Source of the DNA: JANXQG01 sp963709175
Lineage (GTDB): Bacteria > Planctomycetota > Planctomycetia > Pirellulales > Thermoguttaceae
DNA length: 64,000 nucleotides
NCBI GenBank assembly: GCA_963709175.1
Contig: CAVPVK010000012.1
Coordinates: 620,001 to 684,000 of the forward strand
Direction of reading: 5' to 3'
Of this stretch, positions 46,722-55,046 are shown piece after piece. Numbering within the stretch: position 1 is the stretch's first letter; every line of letters begins with the position of its first letter. The position numbers and the translations under genes were made by a program. Below the pieces are notes generated by a model. That model ran no database searches. It was not told the DNA's origin and was given only the letters and a program-made list of their open reading frames with translations.

Positions 46722-46747
46722 GTAGAACGGAATTAATTCCGTTCTAC
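46722..46747. repeat. Perfect 26-bp palindrome, family 1
   Basis: Each half is GTAGAACGGAATT followed by its exact inverse. It lies between the convergent dps and membrane-protein genes. The core ACGGAA-TTAA-TTCCGT has the same arms and spacer length as the two elements at 12087-12145. It lacks a T-run, so an intrinsic terminator is less likely than a dispersed repeat. Confidence 0.7.
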
Positions 46748-46753
46748 GCAGGA

Positions 46754-47428
46754 CTAGCTTGCGGCCTCGACGGTCCGCTGTCCGAAGGAAAAGTTCCGCG
46801 CAAGCAGGTCTCGATAGCGCTGTCGCGCGTCCCAAAACAGCCAGCCGACGTAAGTGTTCGAGGCAACCAGCGCGATGAGCAGCAAACTCATTCCCAACCA
46901 GGGGTGATCGATTGCCACCGGGGCCTTGCTGTCGCCGTTCAATGGCGCCAAGGCCCCGAGCTTTGCTCCTGCGGAATTGGCCGACGCAGTTTGAGGTCGG
47001 TTGGGTGTCAACAGCGGCCAGCCGTGGGCGGTTACCGGCTTTGCGGGGGTTAGAGTGGGTGGTCCAATCCGCACCGGCGCATCGCCCGTCCCTAGAGGTG
47101 CGAGTTCCGGACCTCCGGCGAGAGGCGACGTACCCCCACGGATCGACGGTCCGACCGAACCCGCTTGTGTGGCCGTCGCCGGCAACGATGCAGCAACAGG
47201 CAGGGTGTGGGGAAGATTCCCATCACCGAGCGTAACGCTGATATGGCTGGGACGGTAGTTGCGGACCTCCGTGGGCACGTCGAAATCGAAATGATCCCCG
47301 GACCGGCAGGCCTGGAGCGTCGACGAGTTGATCTGCGCGATGAATTCCACCCCACCGTCGGACGACGGCTGATAGCCGAGATCGACGCTCGCCAAGGCGA
47401 GGGCCACCAACGTCAAGGCTGGGCACAT
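46754..47428 (-). CDS. Secreted or membrane-anchored hypothetical protein
   Basis: A 224-residue protein from the ATG at 47428 (MCPALTLVALALASVDLGYQ), with a short signal-like N-terminus. The middle is low-complexity Pro/Gly/Ala/Thr. A C-terminal membrane helix (WLGMSLLLIALVASNTYVGW) is followed by a basic tail (RQRYRDLLARN). The early part SSDGGVEFIAQINSSTLQAC, together with SGDHFDFDVPTEVRNYRPS, may be a small folded domain. No family is recognised. It is transcribed toward dps and away from the ABC-2 permease gene. Confidence 0.55.
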   Translation of the reverse strand: MCPALTLVALALASVDLGYQPSSDGGVEFIAQINSSTLQACRSGDHFDFDVPTEVRNYRPSHISVTLGDGNLPHTLPVAASLPATATQAGSVGPSIRGGTSPLAGGPELAPLGTGDAPVRIGPPTLTPAKPVTAHGWPLLTPNRPQTASANSAGAKLGALAPLNGDSKAPVAIDHPWLGMSLLLIALVASNTYVGWLFWDARQRYRDLLARNFSFGQRTVEAAS

Positions 47429-47575
47429 TGAAAAGTCTCCCGCTTGCGATTGCCTGATAACCGCTAACACACCGAAATGGCGCCGAATGTGTCCACGGCG
47501 CAGACCGGGGGTGTCGTAATGGTTATAATTCCTCTCTCAATGGTAGCTTGAGAAAAGGAGATAATCCAGAGGATC

Positions 47576-48400
47576 ATGAATCGCGCGCTGTGGATCAAAG
47601 CCCTGCGAGACACTTGGCCACAGTTGCCCGCCTCGCTATTGCTGCTGACGCTGTTCTCCTGGCTCTATGTCTGGTTGTTGAGCCGTTTTCCCGTGGGAGC
47701 GTTTGGCGTAATTCTCAAGTGGCTACCCGACTTCGTCCAGTCGCTCGTCGGGGTGCCCTTGGACAAGCTTGCCACGCCGATCGGACAATTGAGCATCCTC
47801 TACGTTCACGTGGTGACACTTCTGGTCGGTGTCGGTTGGGCCTTAGGACGCGGTTCCGACGCCATAAGCGGCGAGATCGGGCGAGGCACGATGGACATGA
47901 TCCTTTCTCTGCCGGTCTGGCGGGTGACCGTGCTCTTGACGCCGGCCATCGTGACCGCCGTGGGTTCGATGCTCTTGGCGGCCGCGGTACAGTTGGGAGT
48001 GTCCATTGGACTGCTCTGCGTGCGCTTCGACGCCGCCGTGACCGTTTCCAGCTTGCTTCCGGGGGCCGTCAACTATTTCTGCATGATCTTCTGCTTCACG
48101 GCGATGACGACATTCGTCTCCTCTTGGGGCCGCGATCGTTGGTCTGCGATCGGCATTGCCGGCGGGTTTTTCGTCTTCTCGCTCATCGTGAAGTTGATCG
48201 CGCGGATGTGGCCGGCGGGCAATTGGCTCTTCAAATTGAGCTTTTTGAGTCCCTTTGAACCGCAGGCACTGATTCTGCTTGCCCACAACGGTCGACAAAC
48301 GGCGCTGCAATACGATCTTACGCTCCTTGGCATCGGGCTGGCCTGTTACGGGGCTGCCGCGGTGATATTCCATTGTCGCGATATACCCGGCCCGCGCTAG
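47576..48400 (+). CDS. ABC-2 type transporter permease subunit
   Basis: A 274-residue inner-membrane protein with six hydrophobic segments (ASLLLLTLFSWLYVWLLSRF, SILYVHVVTLLVGVGWALGR, VTVLLTPAIVTAVGSMLLAA, FCMIFCFTAMTTFVSSWGRD, IGIAGGFFVFSLIVKLIARM, LTLLGIGLACYGAAAVIFHC). The loop EIGRGTMDMILSLPVWR is the conserved ABC-2 permease feature (G-T-M/L-E/D-x-L-L-S-L-P). AAGGAG and GAGGAT lie before the ATG, and a -10-like TATAAT is at 47524-47529. No ATP-binding subunit is adjacent, so it is an orphan in this window. Substrate unknown. It ends at 48400 directly against the convergent DisA_N-like gene. Confidence 0.8.
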   Translation: MNRALWIKALRDTWPQLPASLLLLTLFSWLYVWLLSRFPVGAFGVILKWLPDFVQSLVGVPLDKLATPIGQLSILYVHVVTLLVGVGWALGRGSDAISGEIGRGTMDMILSLPVWRVTVLLTPAIVTAVGSMLLAAAVQLGVSIGLLCVRFDAAVTVSSLLPGAVNYFCMIFCFTAMTTFVSSWGRDRWSAIGIAGGFFVFSLIVKLIARMWPAGNWLFKLSFLSPFEPQALILLAHNGRQTALQYDLTLLGIGLACYGAAAVIFHCRDIPGPR

Positions 48401-49705
48401 TCAAAGGAAATTCATCACCGCGTCGCACTCGTCCGTCCCATTGCGGCTCTTGAAGTAGATCGTCACGTCGCCATCCGAACTGACCTTGATCGGTCGGCCG
48501 CCCCAGAGATAAGTCGATCGTGCGGCCGTTACGCGGGCGCCAAGCTGGTTGCCCACGTTGGGATGCGAACGGATCAAGGCCCCTACGGCCAGCAGATGGT
48601 CGTCGTCGAAAACCACTGCGCCATCCACGCCGGACATCTCGATCAGCCGCCGTTTCCGCCGCAGAGAGCCGGCCTTGCGGCCAACGGAAATATCGGCAAT
48701 TGCTTCGCCGATCATTGACTGGCCCGTCTCCGAGCGAGTGCCACGCGTCGAACTGCCAGTATTGGTTCCCGCGGCGAGGGTCGTGCCGGGCATGGGAACT
48801 GCGTCGCCTACCGCCTTGCGACGGTAGTCGTCGCAGATGATGCTTTCCGGATTGAGAATGTGTTCGGCGACCAGATAATCGGGATCGTAGATCAATAACG
48901 ATCCTTGGCGGCGGAAGCTCAAGTCGAAGACGACCTCGAAGAGGTTCGCGCCGACGTAACGGCTGCCAAGGCAATAGGCCAGGCTATTCTTGAAGGTGCG
49001 GACATCGTAGATCTTCCATTTGCGGTTCCGCCGGGTCGCCAGCAGTCCTGCTTTGCTCATGATGATAATGTCGCCACCGGCCGTCAAATGGGCGGAGAAG
49101 TCGGTCTCCTCCATCACGCTGTGAATCGGGTGCAGGAACTCAGGGTGGAACTTGTAGGACGTGGCCGCCTTGATTTGCGACCACTCGACCTCGCCATAGT
49201 CGATGAGGCGCAGGTCGCTGTCGACGGCCAGGTAGGAAAAGGCCGATGACGCCAGGCGGTCGAAGAATTTCTGGATATGCGGCCGCGTGATATCGCCCAG
49301 GCCCTCTCCTTGGCGGATGACCAGGTTCAACGCCACCGGCTGGTTTTCGTAAGTCCGCCGCGCGAGTGCTTCCAGGTATTTAATGAACCGCACCCAATCG
49401 GTGGTCGGCGAGTGCATCTGCAGCCAATCGATGGCGAAACTTTCCAGCAGCACGTCGATCAAGCTCGGCAGGTTGACGAATTGCTCCAGCGGCAGGCTTT
49501 GCGTGCGGGCCGATATCCGCGACAACAGTGCCCGCAAGTTGGGAGTGAGGCGACAATGGTTGCAAAACCGGGCCGTGTGGTCGCCCACCGGCACCGTGTA
49601 CTGTTCCGGGCCATAGGGCGCCTCGTACCAGTGCGGCACGAGGCGAATGATCTCGCGGCCAATTTCGGCCTCAGTTGTCGTCAGCAACATATCAAAATCC
49701 GTCAT
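48401..49705 (-). CDS. DisA_N-like (diadenylate-cyclase-fold) protein with uncharacterised N-terminal domain
   Basis: A 434-residue protein. Its C-terminal part resembles the DAC/DisA_N nucleotide-binding fold: GVDGAVVFDDDHLLAVGALI (DGA at about 361-363) and LGARVTAARSTYLW (about 388-401), followed by VSSDGDVTIYF. Active diadenylate cyclases have DGA and G-[TS]-RHRAA; here the second motif reads GARVTAA, so RHR is altered and cyclase activity is doubtful. The first 330 residues contain CNHCRL and many aromatic residues but match no family I know. DAC-like domains of this sort have been proposed as sensors in other bacteria (inference). The start at 49705 is the only good ATG. Confidence 0.6.
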   Translation of the reverse strand: MTDFDMLLTTTEAEIGREIIRLVPHWYEAPYGPEQYTVPVGDHTARFCNHCRLTPNLRALLSRISARTQSLPLEQFVNLPSLIDVLLESFAIDWLQMHSPTTDWVRFIKYLEALARRTYENQPVALNLVIRQGEGLGDITRPHIQKFFDRLASSAFSYLAVDSDLRLIDYGEVEWSQIKAATSYKFHPEFLHPIHSVMEETDFSAHLTAGGDIIIMSKAGLLATRRNRKWKIYDVRTFKNSLAYCLGSRYVGANLFEVVFDLSFRRQGSLLIYDPDYLVAEHILNPESIICDDYRRKAVGDAVPMPGTTLAAGTNTGSSTRGTRSETGQSMIGEAIADISVGRKAGSLRRKRRLIEMSGVDGAVVFDDDHLLAVGALIRSHPNVGNQLGARVTAARSTYLWGGRPIKVSSDGDVTIYFKSRNGTDECDAVMNFL

Positions 49706-49793
49706 TCCTGAGTTTTAGAGTTTGCCGGGCTGAACTTCAAGGGCAGAATTGCCCAGCACTGCGGGCCGCGGAATACTAAACTCGCCGGTAGGA

Positions 49794-49821
49794 TTGACGC
49801 CATAAAGCAGCGCGGTACAAT
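49794..49821 (+). promoter_or_regulatory. Sigma70-type promoter for the 92-residue protein
   Basis: The -35 TTGACG (49794-49799), a 16-base spacer and the -10 TACAAT (49816-49821) lie 110 bp before the ATG at 49933. Confidence 0.55.
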
Positions 49822-49932
49822 ATCGGCCAATCAACGTTCTTCCCAGACATGGCCCGAAGAGTCCGAGGTCGGTCCTTCTTGGGGCAGCCTCGGGTCGTGC
49901 CGTGGATGAACTCCGTCTGACAAGGAGATGTC

Positions 49933-50211
49933 ATGGAGACGACGATCCATATTCCCAAGGCCTTTTCCGTGCGGGATGATCACGAGTTCTTGGCCTTCAA
50001 GCACCTGATGGCCCGGCTTAATCCCCAGCTTCGTGTCCGGCAGGTGGGAATGGGACTCCACCTCAAGAGTCGCTTTACCGTGTATTGGGGCTTGGTCTAC
50101 CTGGAAGACCAACGGGTGTCGCGAAAAGAGTTTGAAGATGCCCTCCGCGAGGCGGGCTTCGACTTCCAGCATCAGGCCGGCCAGGTCGATTACGCCCTGG
50201 CCAGCGCATAG
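49933..50211 (+). CDS. Small conserved-looking hypothetical protein
   Basis: A 92-residue protein without signal peptide or membrane helix. AAGGAG lies eight bases before the ATG, and a promoter precedes it at 49794. It reads METTIHIPKAFSVRDDHEFL, then LNPQLRVRQVGMGLHLKSRF and YLEDQRVSRKEFEDALREAG. The alternation of beta and alpha elements suggests a small alpha/beta fold. No family is recognised and no partner gene is evident. Codon use and the good expression signals support a real gene. Confidence 0.65.
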   Translation: METTIHIPKAFSVRDDHEFLAFKHLMARLNPQLRVRQVGMGLHLKSRFTVYWGLVYLEDQRVSRKEFEDALREAGFDFQHQAGQVDYALASA

Positions 50212-50216
50212 CTGGC

Positions 50217-50264
50217 GTTTGTAGTGCCGGCTTTAGCCGGAATTCTGGCCGAAGCCGGGGCTAC
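50217..50264. repeat. REP-like palindromic element, family 2, copy C
   Basis: Hairpin CCGGCT-TT-AGCCGG lies at 50227-50240, with outer arms GTAGTGCCGGC (50221-50231) and GCCGGGGCTAC (50254-50264). Its right part lies inside the 3' end of the methyltransferase gene and supplies that gene's stop codon. Confidence 0.72.
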
Positions 50265-51339
50265 GAGCGCGGCCGCGAGCCATCCAGTACCCCTTAGAAG
50301 GCTCGATCGCAACGTCGTCGAACCATCGCGGCATGTTCTCCGCGTACCACTGGGGCTGTTTGCTGACGACGTAGATCCGGCCGCCCTCGCGAAGTGCCGC
50401 GTTGCCAGTTTCCAGAAAGAATCGGGCAATCCGCATCCCCGCATAGTACGGCGGATTGGCCACCACCACGTCGAAGGCACCAGGGCCACTTCCAGGACCG
50501 TGGGCGCTGTGCTCCACGACAATATTGTCCAATGCGTTGCGGCCAGCACCTAAGGCCGTGCATTCTACGGCTCGGGCATGCGAGTCGACGGCCACAACGC
50601 TTCCCCCCGTTGCCCGGCAAGCAGCTGCGAGGGACACCGTTCCGCTGCCGCAGCCGAGTTCCAGAACGCGGTCTCCAGCGGCAATCTCCATGGCCGCCAT
50701 GAGTTGCCGTGCACCGGGATCCACCTTGCGGTGCGAGAAGACGCCCGGACGGCTGACGGCGCGAAGCAAGCGGTCGCGGTCGCGAAAAACGAACTCGCAA
50801 TCGAAATTCCGCAGCCGTTTCAACGGGCGGTCCCGGCGACCGAGGTAAACCGTGCCAAGGGGCGACTCGCGACGGGCGACGTTGGCGAACAACAATCGCA
50901 TCTCCTCGTGTAGCCAGCGGTCGCGGGGGTTATCGGTGCTGACCATCAGGGTTCCGCCGTTTTGCAGGCGCTGGTGCGCCATTTGCAAAAGGTCCCGCGT
51001 CAGTTCCGCGTCGCCTTCTGCGGCCAGCGGCAACGCTGCGAGGTCGATCGCCTGGGGCGGAAAGTCGGGCGAGCATCCGAGGGTCAGATTGGGCAACTGG
51101 TTATCTGCGTACTGCCTTGCCTTTTCCGCCGGATAAAGGTCCAAGTAGTGGCAATATACGGCCGCGTGAGGAAAAAGGCGAGCGGCCGCCGCTGCCAATT
51201 GTGCCGCGCCCTGTGACGTGCAAAGCACCCGGCTGGGCGTGTAATCTGTCAGAGCGTCGATGAGCAGTTGTTCCTGAGGGCGAATCGCAAGGACGCCCGT
51301 CTCATCGCGCGGTTCGGAATTCGTGTCGAGCTTGCTCAT
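50233..51339 (-). CDS. Class I SAM-dependent methyltransferase (RsmC/RlmG-like)
   Basis: A 368-residue protein from the ATG at 51339 (MSKLDTNSEPRDETGVLAIR), with AAGGCG upstream. It shows the double-domain layout of RsmC/RlmG rRNA guanine methyltransferases. The degenerate N-terminal half has LIDALTDYTPSRVLCTSQGA. The active C-terminal half has SAM motif I in GDRVLELGCGSGTVSLAAAC, acidic loop VVAVDSHARAVECT, and catalytic motif NPPY in FDVVVANPPYYAGMRIARFF. It would methylate a guanine in 16S or 23S rRNA (family inference). The final residues SPGFGQNSG are encoded by a family 2 palindromic repeat, so the natural C-terminus has probably been replaced. Confidence 0.82.
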   Translation of the reverse strand: MSKLDTNSEPRDETGVLAIRPQEQLLIDALTDYTPSRVLCTSQGAAQLAAAAARLFPHAAVYCHYLDLYPAEKARQYADNQLPNLTLGCSPDFPPQAIDLAALPLAAEGDAELTRDLLQMAHQRLQNGGTLMVSTDNPRDRWLHEEMRLLFANVARRESPLGTVYLGRRDRPLKRLRNFDCEFVFRDRDRLLRAVSRPGVFSHRKVDPGARQLMAAMEIAAGDRVLELGCGSGTVSLAAACRATGGSVVAVDSHARAVECTALGAGRNALDNIVVEHSAHGPGSGPGAFDVVVANPPYYAGMRIARFFLETGNAALREGGRIYVVSKQPQWYAENMPRWFDDVAIEPSKGYWMARGRARSPGFGQNSG

Positions 51340-51445
51340 GGTATTTCGCCTTTGCTGCGACCATGAGTGCATGGTGCCCGGCCCAGCGGGGGCGTTCACG
51401 AGTTGTCAGCGGTGTTTTTTCGATCTGCCTTATCTGCAAAAAACA

Positions 51446-51481
51446 GGCCGCCCCGCGTGAATTGCTCGTCGCGGGGCGGCC
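51446..51481 (-). terminator. Intrinsic terminator downstream of the Cys-rich lipoprotein gene
   Basis: A perfect 12-pair stem GGCCGCCCCGCG / CGCGGGGCGGCC lies at 51446-51457 and 51470-51481 with a 12-base loop. On the minus strand it is followed by TGTTTTTTGC. It ends the transcript of 51563-51733 and isolates the methyltransferase gene. Confidence 0.82.
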
Positions 51482-51562
51482 CAGGGGAGAATCATCCATC
51501 GTTGCCGGCATATTCCATAGGCAATCACGTCGGCGCGTCTCGGCTATGATGGCAACTTTCAG

Positions 51563-51733
51563 CTATTGTCCGCAGCATGGCGCGTTACATGGGCAGTTCG
51601 ATTCACAGGGTGTCGCACAAGCCGGGGCCGGCTCGGCAGGCCGGTCGCGGCCCAATTGCCACGAATAACACATCTTGCAACCGCCGGACAATGCCGGCAT
51701 CAGCAAGATTGCAAGTATCCACAACCACTTCAT
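51563..51733 (-). CDS. Small cysteine-rich lipoprotein
   Basis: A 56-residue protein from the ATG at 51733 (MKWLWILAILLMPALSGGCK). The lipobox LSGGC places the lipid-bearing Cys near residue 19. The mature part has about ten cysteines in 38 residues (CKMCYSWQLG, ACATPCESNCPCNAPCCGQ). AAGGAG precedes the ATG, and a strong terminator lies about 80 bp after the stop. It is probably an envelope protein; the cysteines might bind metal or form disulfides. No family is recognised. Confidence 0.68.
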   Translation of the reverse strand: MKWLWILAILLMPALSGGCKMCYSWQLGRDRPAEPAPACATPCESNCPCNAPCCGQ

Positions 51734-51948
51734 CCCGCTGGTCTCCTTTCTTGGCAGGTTAGTTCCGTCATTTGCTTCCCTCGGCACTAGGAAATTGTGC
51801 GCTAGGATGGCGCACACGCAACTCGTACCAAGCCTTATCTTGCCGATTTTTGCACCCGCGGCCCGCCGGTCGGGCAAGCGGTTCCGACTGGCGAAACTTT
51901 TCTGCTATAATGGGAATGCTTTCCACACCTTCGTTTTGGAGAAGACCC

Positions 51949-52899
51949 ATGAACCGTCGCAGTTTCCTCGTCCGGTCTGCGGCGGCCGCCACCGTGCCGG
52001 GGCTGGCCGCCGTCACCCTGCCCGCTGCCGCCCACGCCGCTGTGCCCCCCTCAGGCGGACGCCCGGGCAATCCTATCGGCGTTTCCACATACTCCTTCTG
52101 GCATTTCGACGAAAAACAGCTTGTCAAGATCGAGGAGTGCATCGCCATGGCCGGCGAGATGGGCTTCGATGGCGTGGAAATCCTCGAAGCCCAGATGCAC
52201 CGCAAGGACAACGCCTACCTGCAATCTCTCAAGCGCCAGGCCATGCGAGCCGGACTGGACCTGTGCGGGCTTTCGACCCACCAGACGTTCCTCTCGCCCA
52301 AGCCGGAGGTCCGCAAGGCCAACGTCGAGATCACCATCGCTAGCATCGAACTGGCCTATTCGCTCGGCATTCCGGCGATGCGGGTGAACACCGGCCGCTG
52401 GGGAACGAGCAAGGATTTCGACGCCCTGATGGCCAATCGCGGCATCGAGCCGCCGCTGGCCGGCTACAAGGACGAAGACGGCTTTCCCTGGGTGATCGAG
52501 TGTTTCGAGAAGTGCCTGCCCGCCGCCGAGAAGTGCGGCGTAGTCCTCGGCCTGGAAAACCACTGGGGTCTCGCCCGCACGCCCGAGGGGCTGATGCGGA
52601 TCCACAAGGCCGTGAACTCGCCATGGCTGGGCGTGACCTTCGACATGGGCAACTTCCTCGAGGACCCTTACACGAAGCTCGAACAGATTGCCCCCGCGGC
52701 GACGCACGTGCACGCCAAGACCTATTACGGCGGTGGCGTCTGGTACACGCTCGACTTGGATTACGACCGCATTGTCCGCATTCTCCGCAAAGTTGATTAC
52801 AGCGGGCGGATCTCCTTGGAGTTCGAGGGCAAGGAAGATCCCAAGACGGCGGTGCCCAAGAGCCTGGCCGTGCTGCGAAAGGCGTTTCGCTACACCTGA
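51949..52899 (+). CDS. Tat-exported sugar phosphate isomerase/epimerase-like TIM-barrel protein
   Basis: A 316-residue protein from the ATG at 51949, with GGAGA eight bases upstream and a TATAAT at 51906-51911. The N-terminus is a twin-arginine signal (NRRSFLVRSAAAATVPGLAA, cleavage near AHA). The rest is an xylose-isomerase-like AP2Ec barrel: GVSTYSFWHFDEKQLVKIEE, MGFDGVEILEAQMH, LGLENHWGL, VTFDMGNFLEDPY with metal-binding residues, HVHAKTYYGGG and ISLEFEGKEDP. Such planctomycete proteins are often secreted sugar epimerases or isomerases of unknown substrate. Metal-dependent catalysis is expected. The stop lies 7 bp from the convergent helicase stop. Confidence 0.87.
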   Translation: MNRRSFLVRSAAAATVPGLAAVTLPAAAHAAVPPSGGRPGNPIGVSTYSFWHFDEKQLVKIEECIAMAGEMGFDGVEILEAQMHRKDNAYLQSLKRQAMRAGLDLCGLSTHQTFLSPKPEVRKANVEITIASIELAYSLGIPAMRVNTGRWGTSKDFDALMANRGIEPPLAGYKDEDGFPWVIECFEKCLPAAEKCGVVLGLENHWGLARTPEGLMRIHKAVNSPWLGVTFDMGNFLEDPYTKLEQIAPAATHVHAKTYYGGGVWYTLDLDYDRIVRILRKVDYSGRISLEFEGKEDPKTAVPKSLAVLRKAFRYT

Positions 52900-52906
52900 C
52901 GCGGAA

Positions 52907-55036
52907 CTACTCCCACACCGTCCGATACGCCTCCAGACCTTCGCAGTACTCCAACAGTCGGGAGTAGAAGGGATGTCCGGCAAGCGTTGCGCTGTCTCCT
53001 ACCATGATCAGCTTCCGCCGAGCGCGGGTCATGGCTACGTTCATGCGGCGGATATCGCTGAGAAAGCCGATCTCGCCGCGGGGGTTGCTCCGTACCAGAG
53101 AGATGACCACCGCCTCCTTCTCCCGGCCCTGGAAGCCGTCGACGGTATCGATCTCCAAACCGGGTACATCCAATAGTTCTCGCAGCAGGCGGACTTGGGC
53201 GCCATAAGGCGAAATCACGCCAATGTCACGGGCCGCCACTCCGGCATCGAGCAGCTCGCGGACCTTGCCGGCCAACAGCGCGGCCTCTTGGCGGTTCAGG
53301 CGGCTTTCGCCGTCGGGCTCCAACTCTTCATCGTAACTCGCCCCGGCCGTGTCGATGAATTCCAACGGCCCGTGCGTACCGGTCGAGTCCGCCACGCCCG
53401 GCAAATCGCAAAGACGGTGTTCGCGGACCGATGGGTGCGCCTCCAACTGCCCATCGTAAAGCTCCCGCGAGGGAAACTCCATGATCGCCTGGTGCATGCG
53501 ATACTGCACTGTCAGCCGCCGCGTGATGTCCGGCCCAATGTGATTGACCAACCGCTCGAAAAGGCTCGTGACGAACCCCTCGGCAGCCGCTTCCTGGCTG
53601 ACGACCGTGGGCGGCAGCTGGCAGTGGTCGCCCGCCAGCACGAGCCGGTCTCCGCGCAGGAGTGGAATCCAGCAGCCGGGTTCAGTGCTTTGGCAGGCCT
53701 CGTCAATCACCACCAGGTCGAATCGCCGCGGCCCGAGTAATTGGCTGTCGATGCCCGTGGTTGTGGCACAGAGGACCGCGGCCGAGTCCAGAATGCTCTC
53801 GGCGGCCTGTTGCTCCATCTTTCGAGCGTCGGCCAACAAAGACCGCGCGTCGTCGCGAAGCTGCCTCCGTTCGCCGGGCTTTGGCGCGGTCCGCCGCTGC
53901 TTGCCGGCCTCGCGGAAGAGGGCCAGAGCCTGCTTGACCAGTTTGCGGGCCAGGCGAACGTCGTGATGGGCCTCCACGAGCAGGTCGAGGGTGTGCTCGC
54001 GTAATTCCGGTAGCACCCGCGCGGGATGCCCCAACCGCACCACCCGCTCGCCAAATCCCAGCAGCCGCTCGAAAACATTGTCCACCGCCAGGTTGCTCGG
54101 TGCACAGGCCAGCACTCGATTGCCGCGGCGTACGGCCTGACGGATGATCTCCACGACCGTCGTGGTCTTCCCGGTGCCGGGCGGCCCGTGGATCAAGCCC
54201 ACGTCCCGCGCCGACATAGCGAACTGCACGGCCTCGATCTGCGTATCGTTGAGCGAGCTGTCCAGCGCTCCCACGGCTCGTTCCACGCCGAACTCCGGCT
54301 GCCGCTGCCCAAGCAGCACGTCGCGCAGGATCGCCGCGCGGTCGCCGCGGAGCGATCGGGCCTGCTCCAAGGCGGCCCGCTGCCGCACCGTGGACGCTTC
54401 GTCGAAGGCAATATCCATCCGCCAGGTGTCGTAGTCGCCCAATTCGTCGGGCAGGCCGTCGATGGCCACGGAGATCGCCGCTTCGAGCCGCTCGCTAATC
54501 ACGCCGCGATAGGAGATTTCAGCCCGGTCTTTATGCGGTGAAAGAACGACAGGGCTGCCAACGTCCAGGCGGGTCCACGGCAGTGGCCCGCGGACACGGC
54601 GGACGAACTGCACGATCGTCCGCCCGCCCAGGCCGGCGTTCTCGTCGGCTACTGCCAAATCGATGAGGCTGTTGCCCAACTTCTCGGCTTCAGCGGGCAA
54701 AAGTTTGCGGGCTTGTTGGACTACGCGTTGGGCCTCGGCCCGGCTTTCCAGGTCCAAGAGTCGGGCGAGCCGGGCGAAATGGTCCTCGGGCCCCACCGCC
54801 GCCGCGCGTTCGGCGATAATCCGCACGCGGACGCGTCGATCGCCCAGCGGTTGGCCGTCGAGGGCCTTCAGCAGCCGCGCCTCCCAGCCATCGGGCACTT
54901 CCACGGCCGCCGCCGGGCCGCGAAACTCGATCCGTCCGACCCGCTTGCGAGCGAGCCCGCCGATCTGCTCCAGGAATTCGAGTATGTCCGCTTTGCTGAT
55001 GCGGCGAGGCAGAGGTTCGATGTGCAGCAATGGCAT
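52907..55036 (-). CDS. SF1 (Upf1/IGHMBP2-like) helicase with DbpA-like RNA-binding domain
   Basis: A 709-residue protein from the ATG at 55036 (MPLLHIEPLPRRISKADILE). Residues of about 10-80 (FLEQIGGLARKRVGRIEFRG, VEVPDGWEARLLKALDGQPL) resemble the DbpA/CsdA-type RNA-binding module. The helicase motifs follow: Walker A GPPGTGKTTTVVEII, Ia ACAPSNLAVDN, II VVIDEACQSTEPG, III VLAGDHCQLPPTVV, IV QYRMHQAIMEFPS, V TVDGFQGREKEAVVISLVRS, VI RMNVAMTRARRKLIMVGD. This is the Upf1-like SF1B pattern, with 5'-3' RNA or DNA unwinding. The N-terminal module suggests RNA, possibly rRNA, as target (inference). It follows the DUF2142 gene by 10 bp on the same strand. Confidence 0.88.
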   Translation of the reverse strand: MPLLHIEPLPRRISKADILEFLEQIGGLARKRVGRIEFRGPAAAVEVPDGWEARLLKALDGQPLGDRRVRVRIIAERAAAVGPEDHFARLARLLDLESRAEAQRVVQQARKLLPAEAEKLGNSLIDLAVADENAGLGGRTIVQFVRRVRGPLPWTRLDVGSPVVLSPHKDRAEISYRGVISERLEAAISVAIDGLPDELGDYDTWRMDIAFDEASTVRQRAALEQARSLRGDRAAILRDVLLGQRQPEFGVERAVGALDSSLNDTQIEAVQFAMSARDVGLIHGPPGTGKTTTVVEIIRQAVRRGNRVLACAPSNLAVDNVFERLLGFGERVVRLGHPARVLPELREHTLDLLVEAHHDVRLARKLVKQALALFREAGKQRRTAPKPGERRQLRDDARSLLADARKMEQQAAESILDSAAVLCATTTGIDSQLLGPRRFDLVVIDEACQSTEPGCWIPLLRGDRLVLAGDHCQLPPTVVSQEAAAEGFVTSLFERLVNHIGPDITRRLTVQYRMHQAIMEFPSRELYDGQLEAHPSVREHRLCDLPGVADSTGTHGPLEFIDTAGASYDEELEPDGESRLNRQEAALLAGKVRELLDAGVAARDIGVISPYGAQVRLLRELLDVPGLEIDTVDGFQGREKEAVVISLVRSNPRGEIGFLSDIRRMNVAMTRARRKLIMVGDSATLAGHPFYSRLLEYCEGLEAYRTVWE

Positions 55037-55046
55037 CGCCAATTCC

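Noticed and set aside
46722..46747. Intrinsic terminator for dps
   Set aside because: The palindrome is perfect but has no T-run on either side, and its core recurs upstream of groEL2, so it is listed as a repeat.
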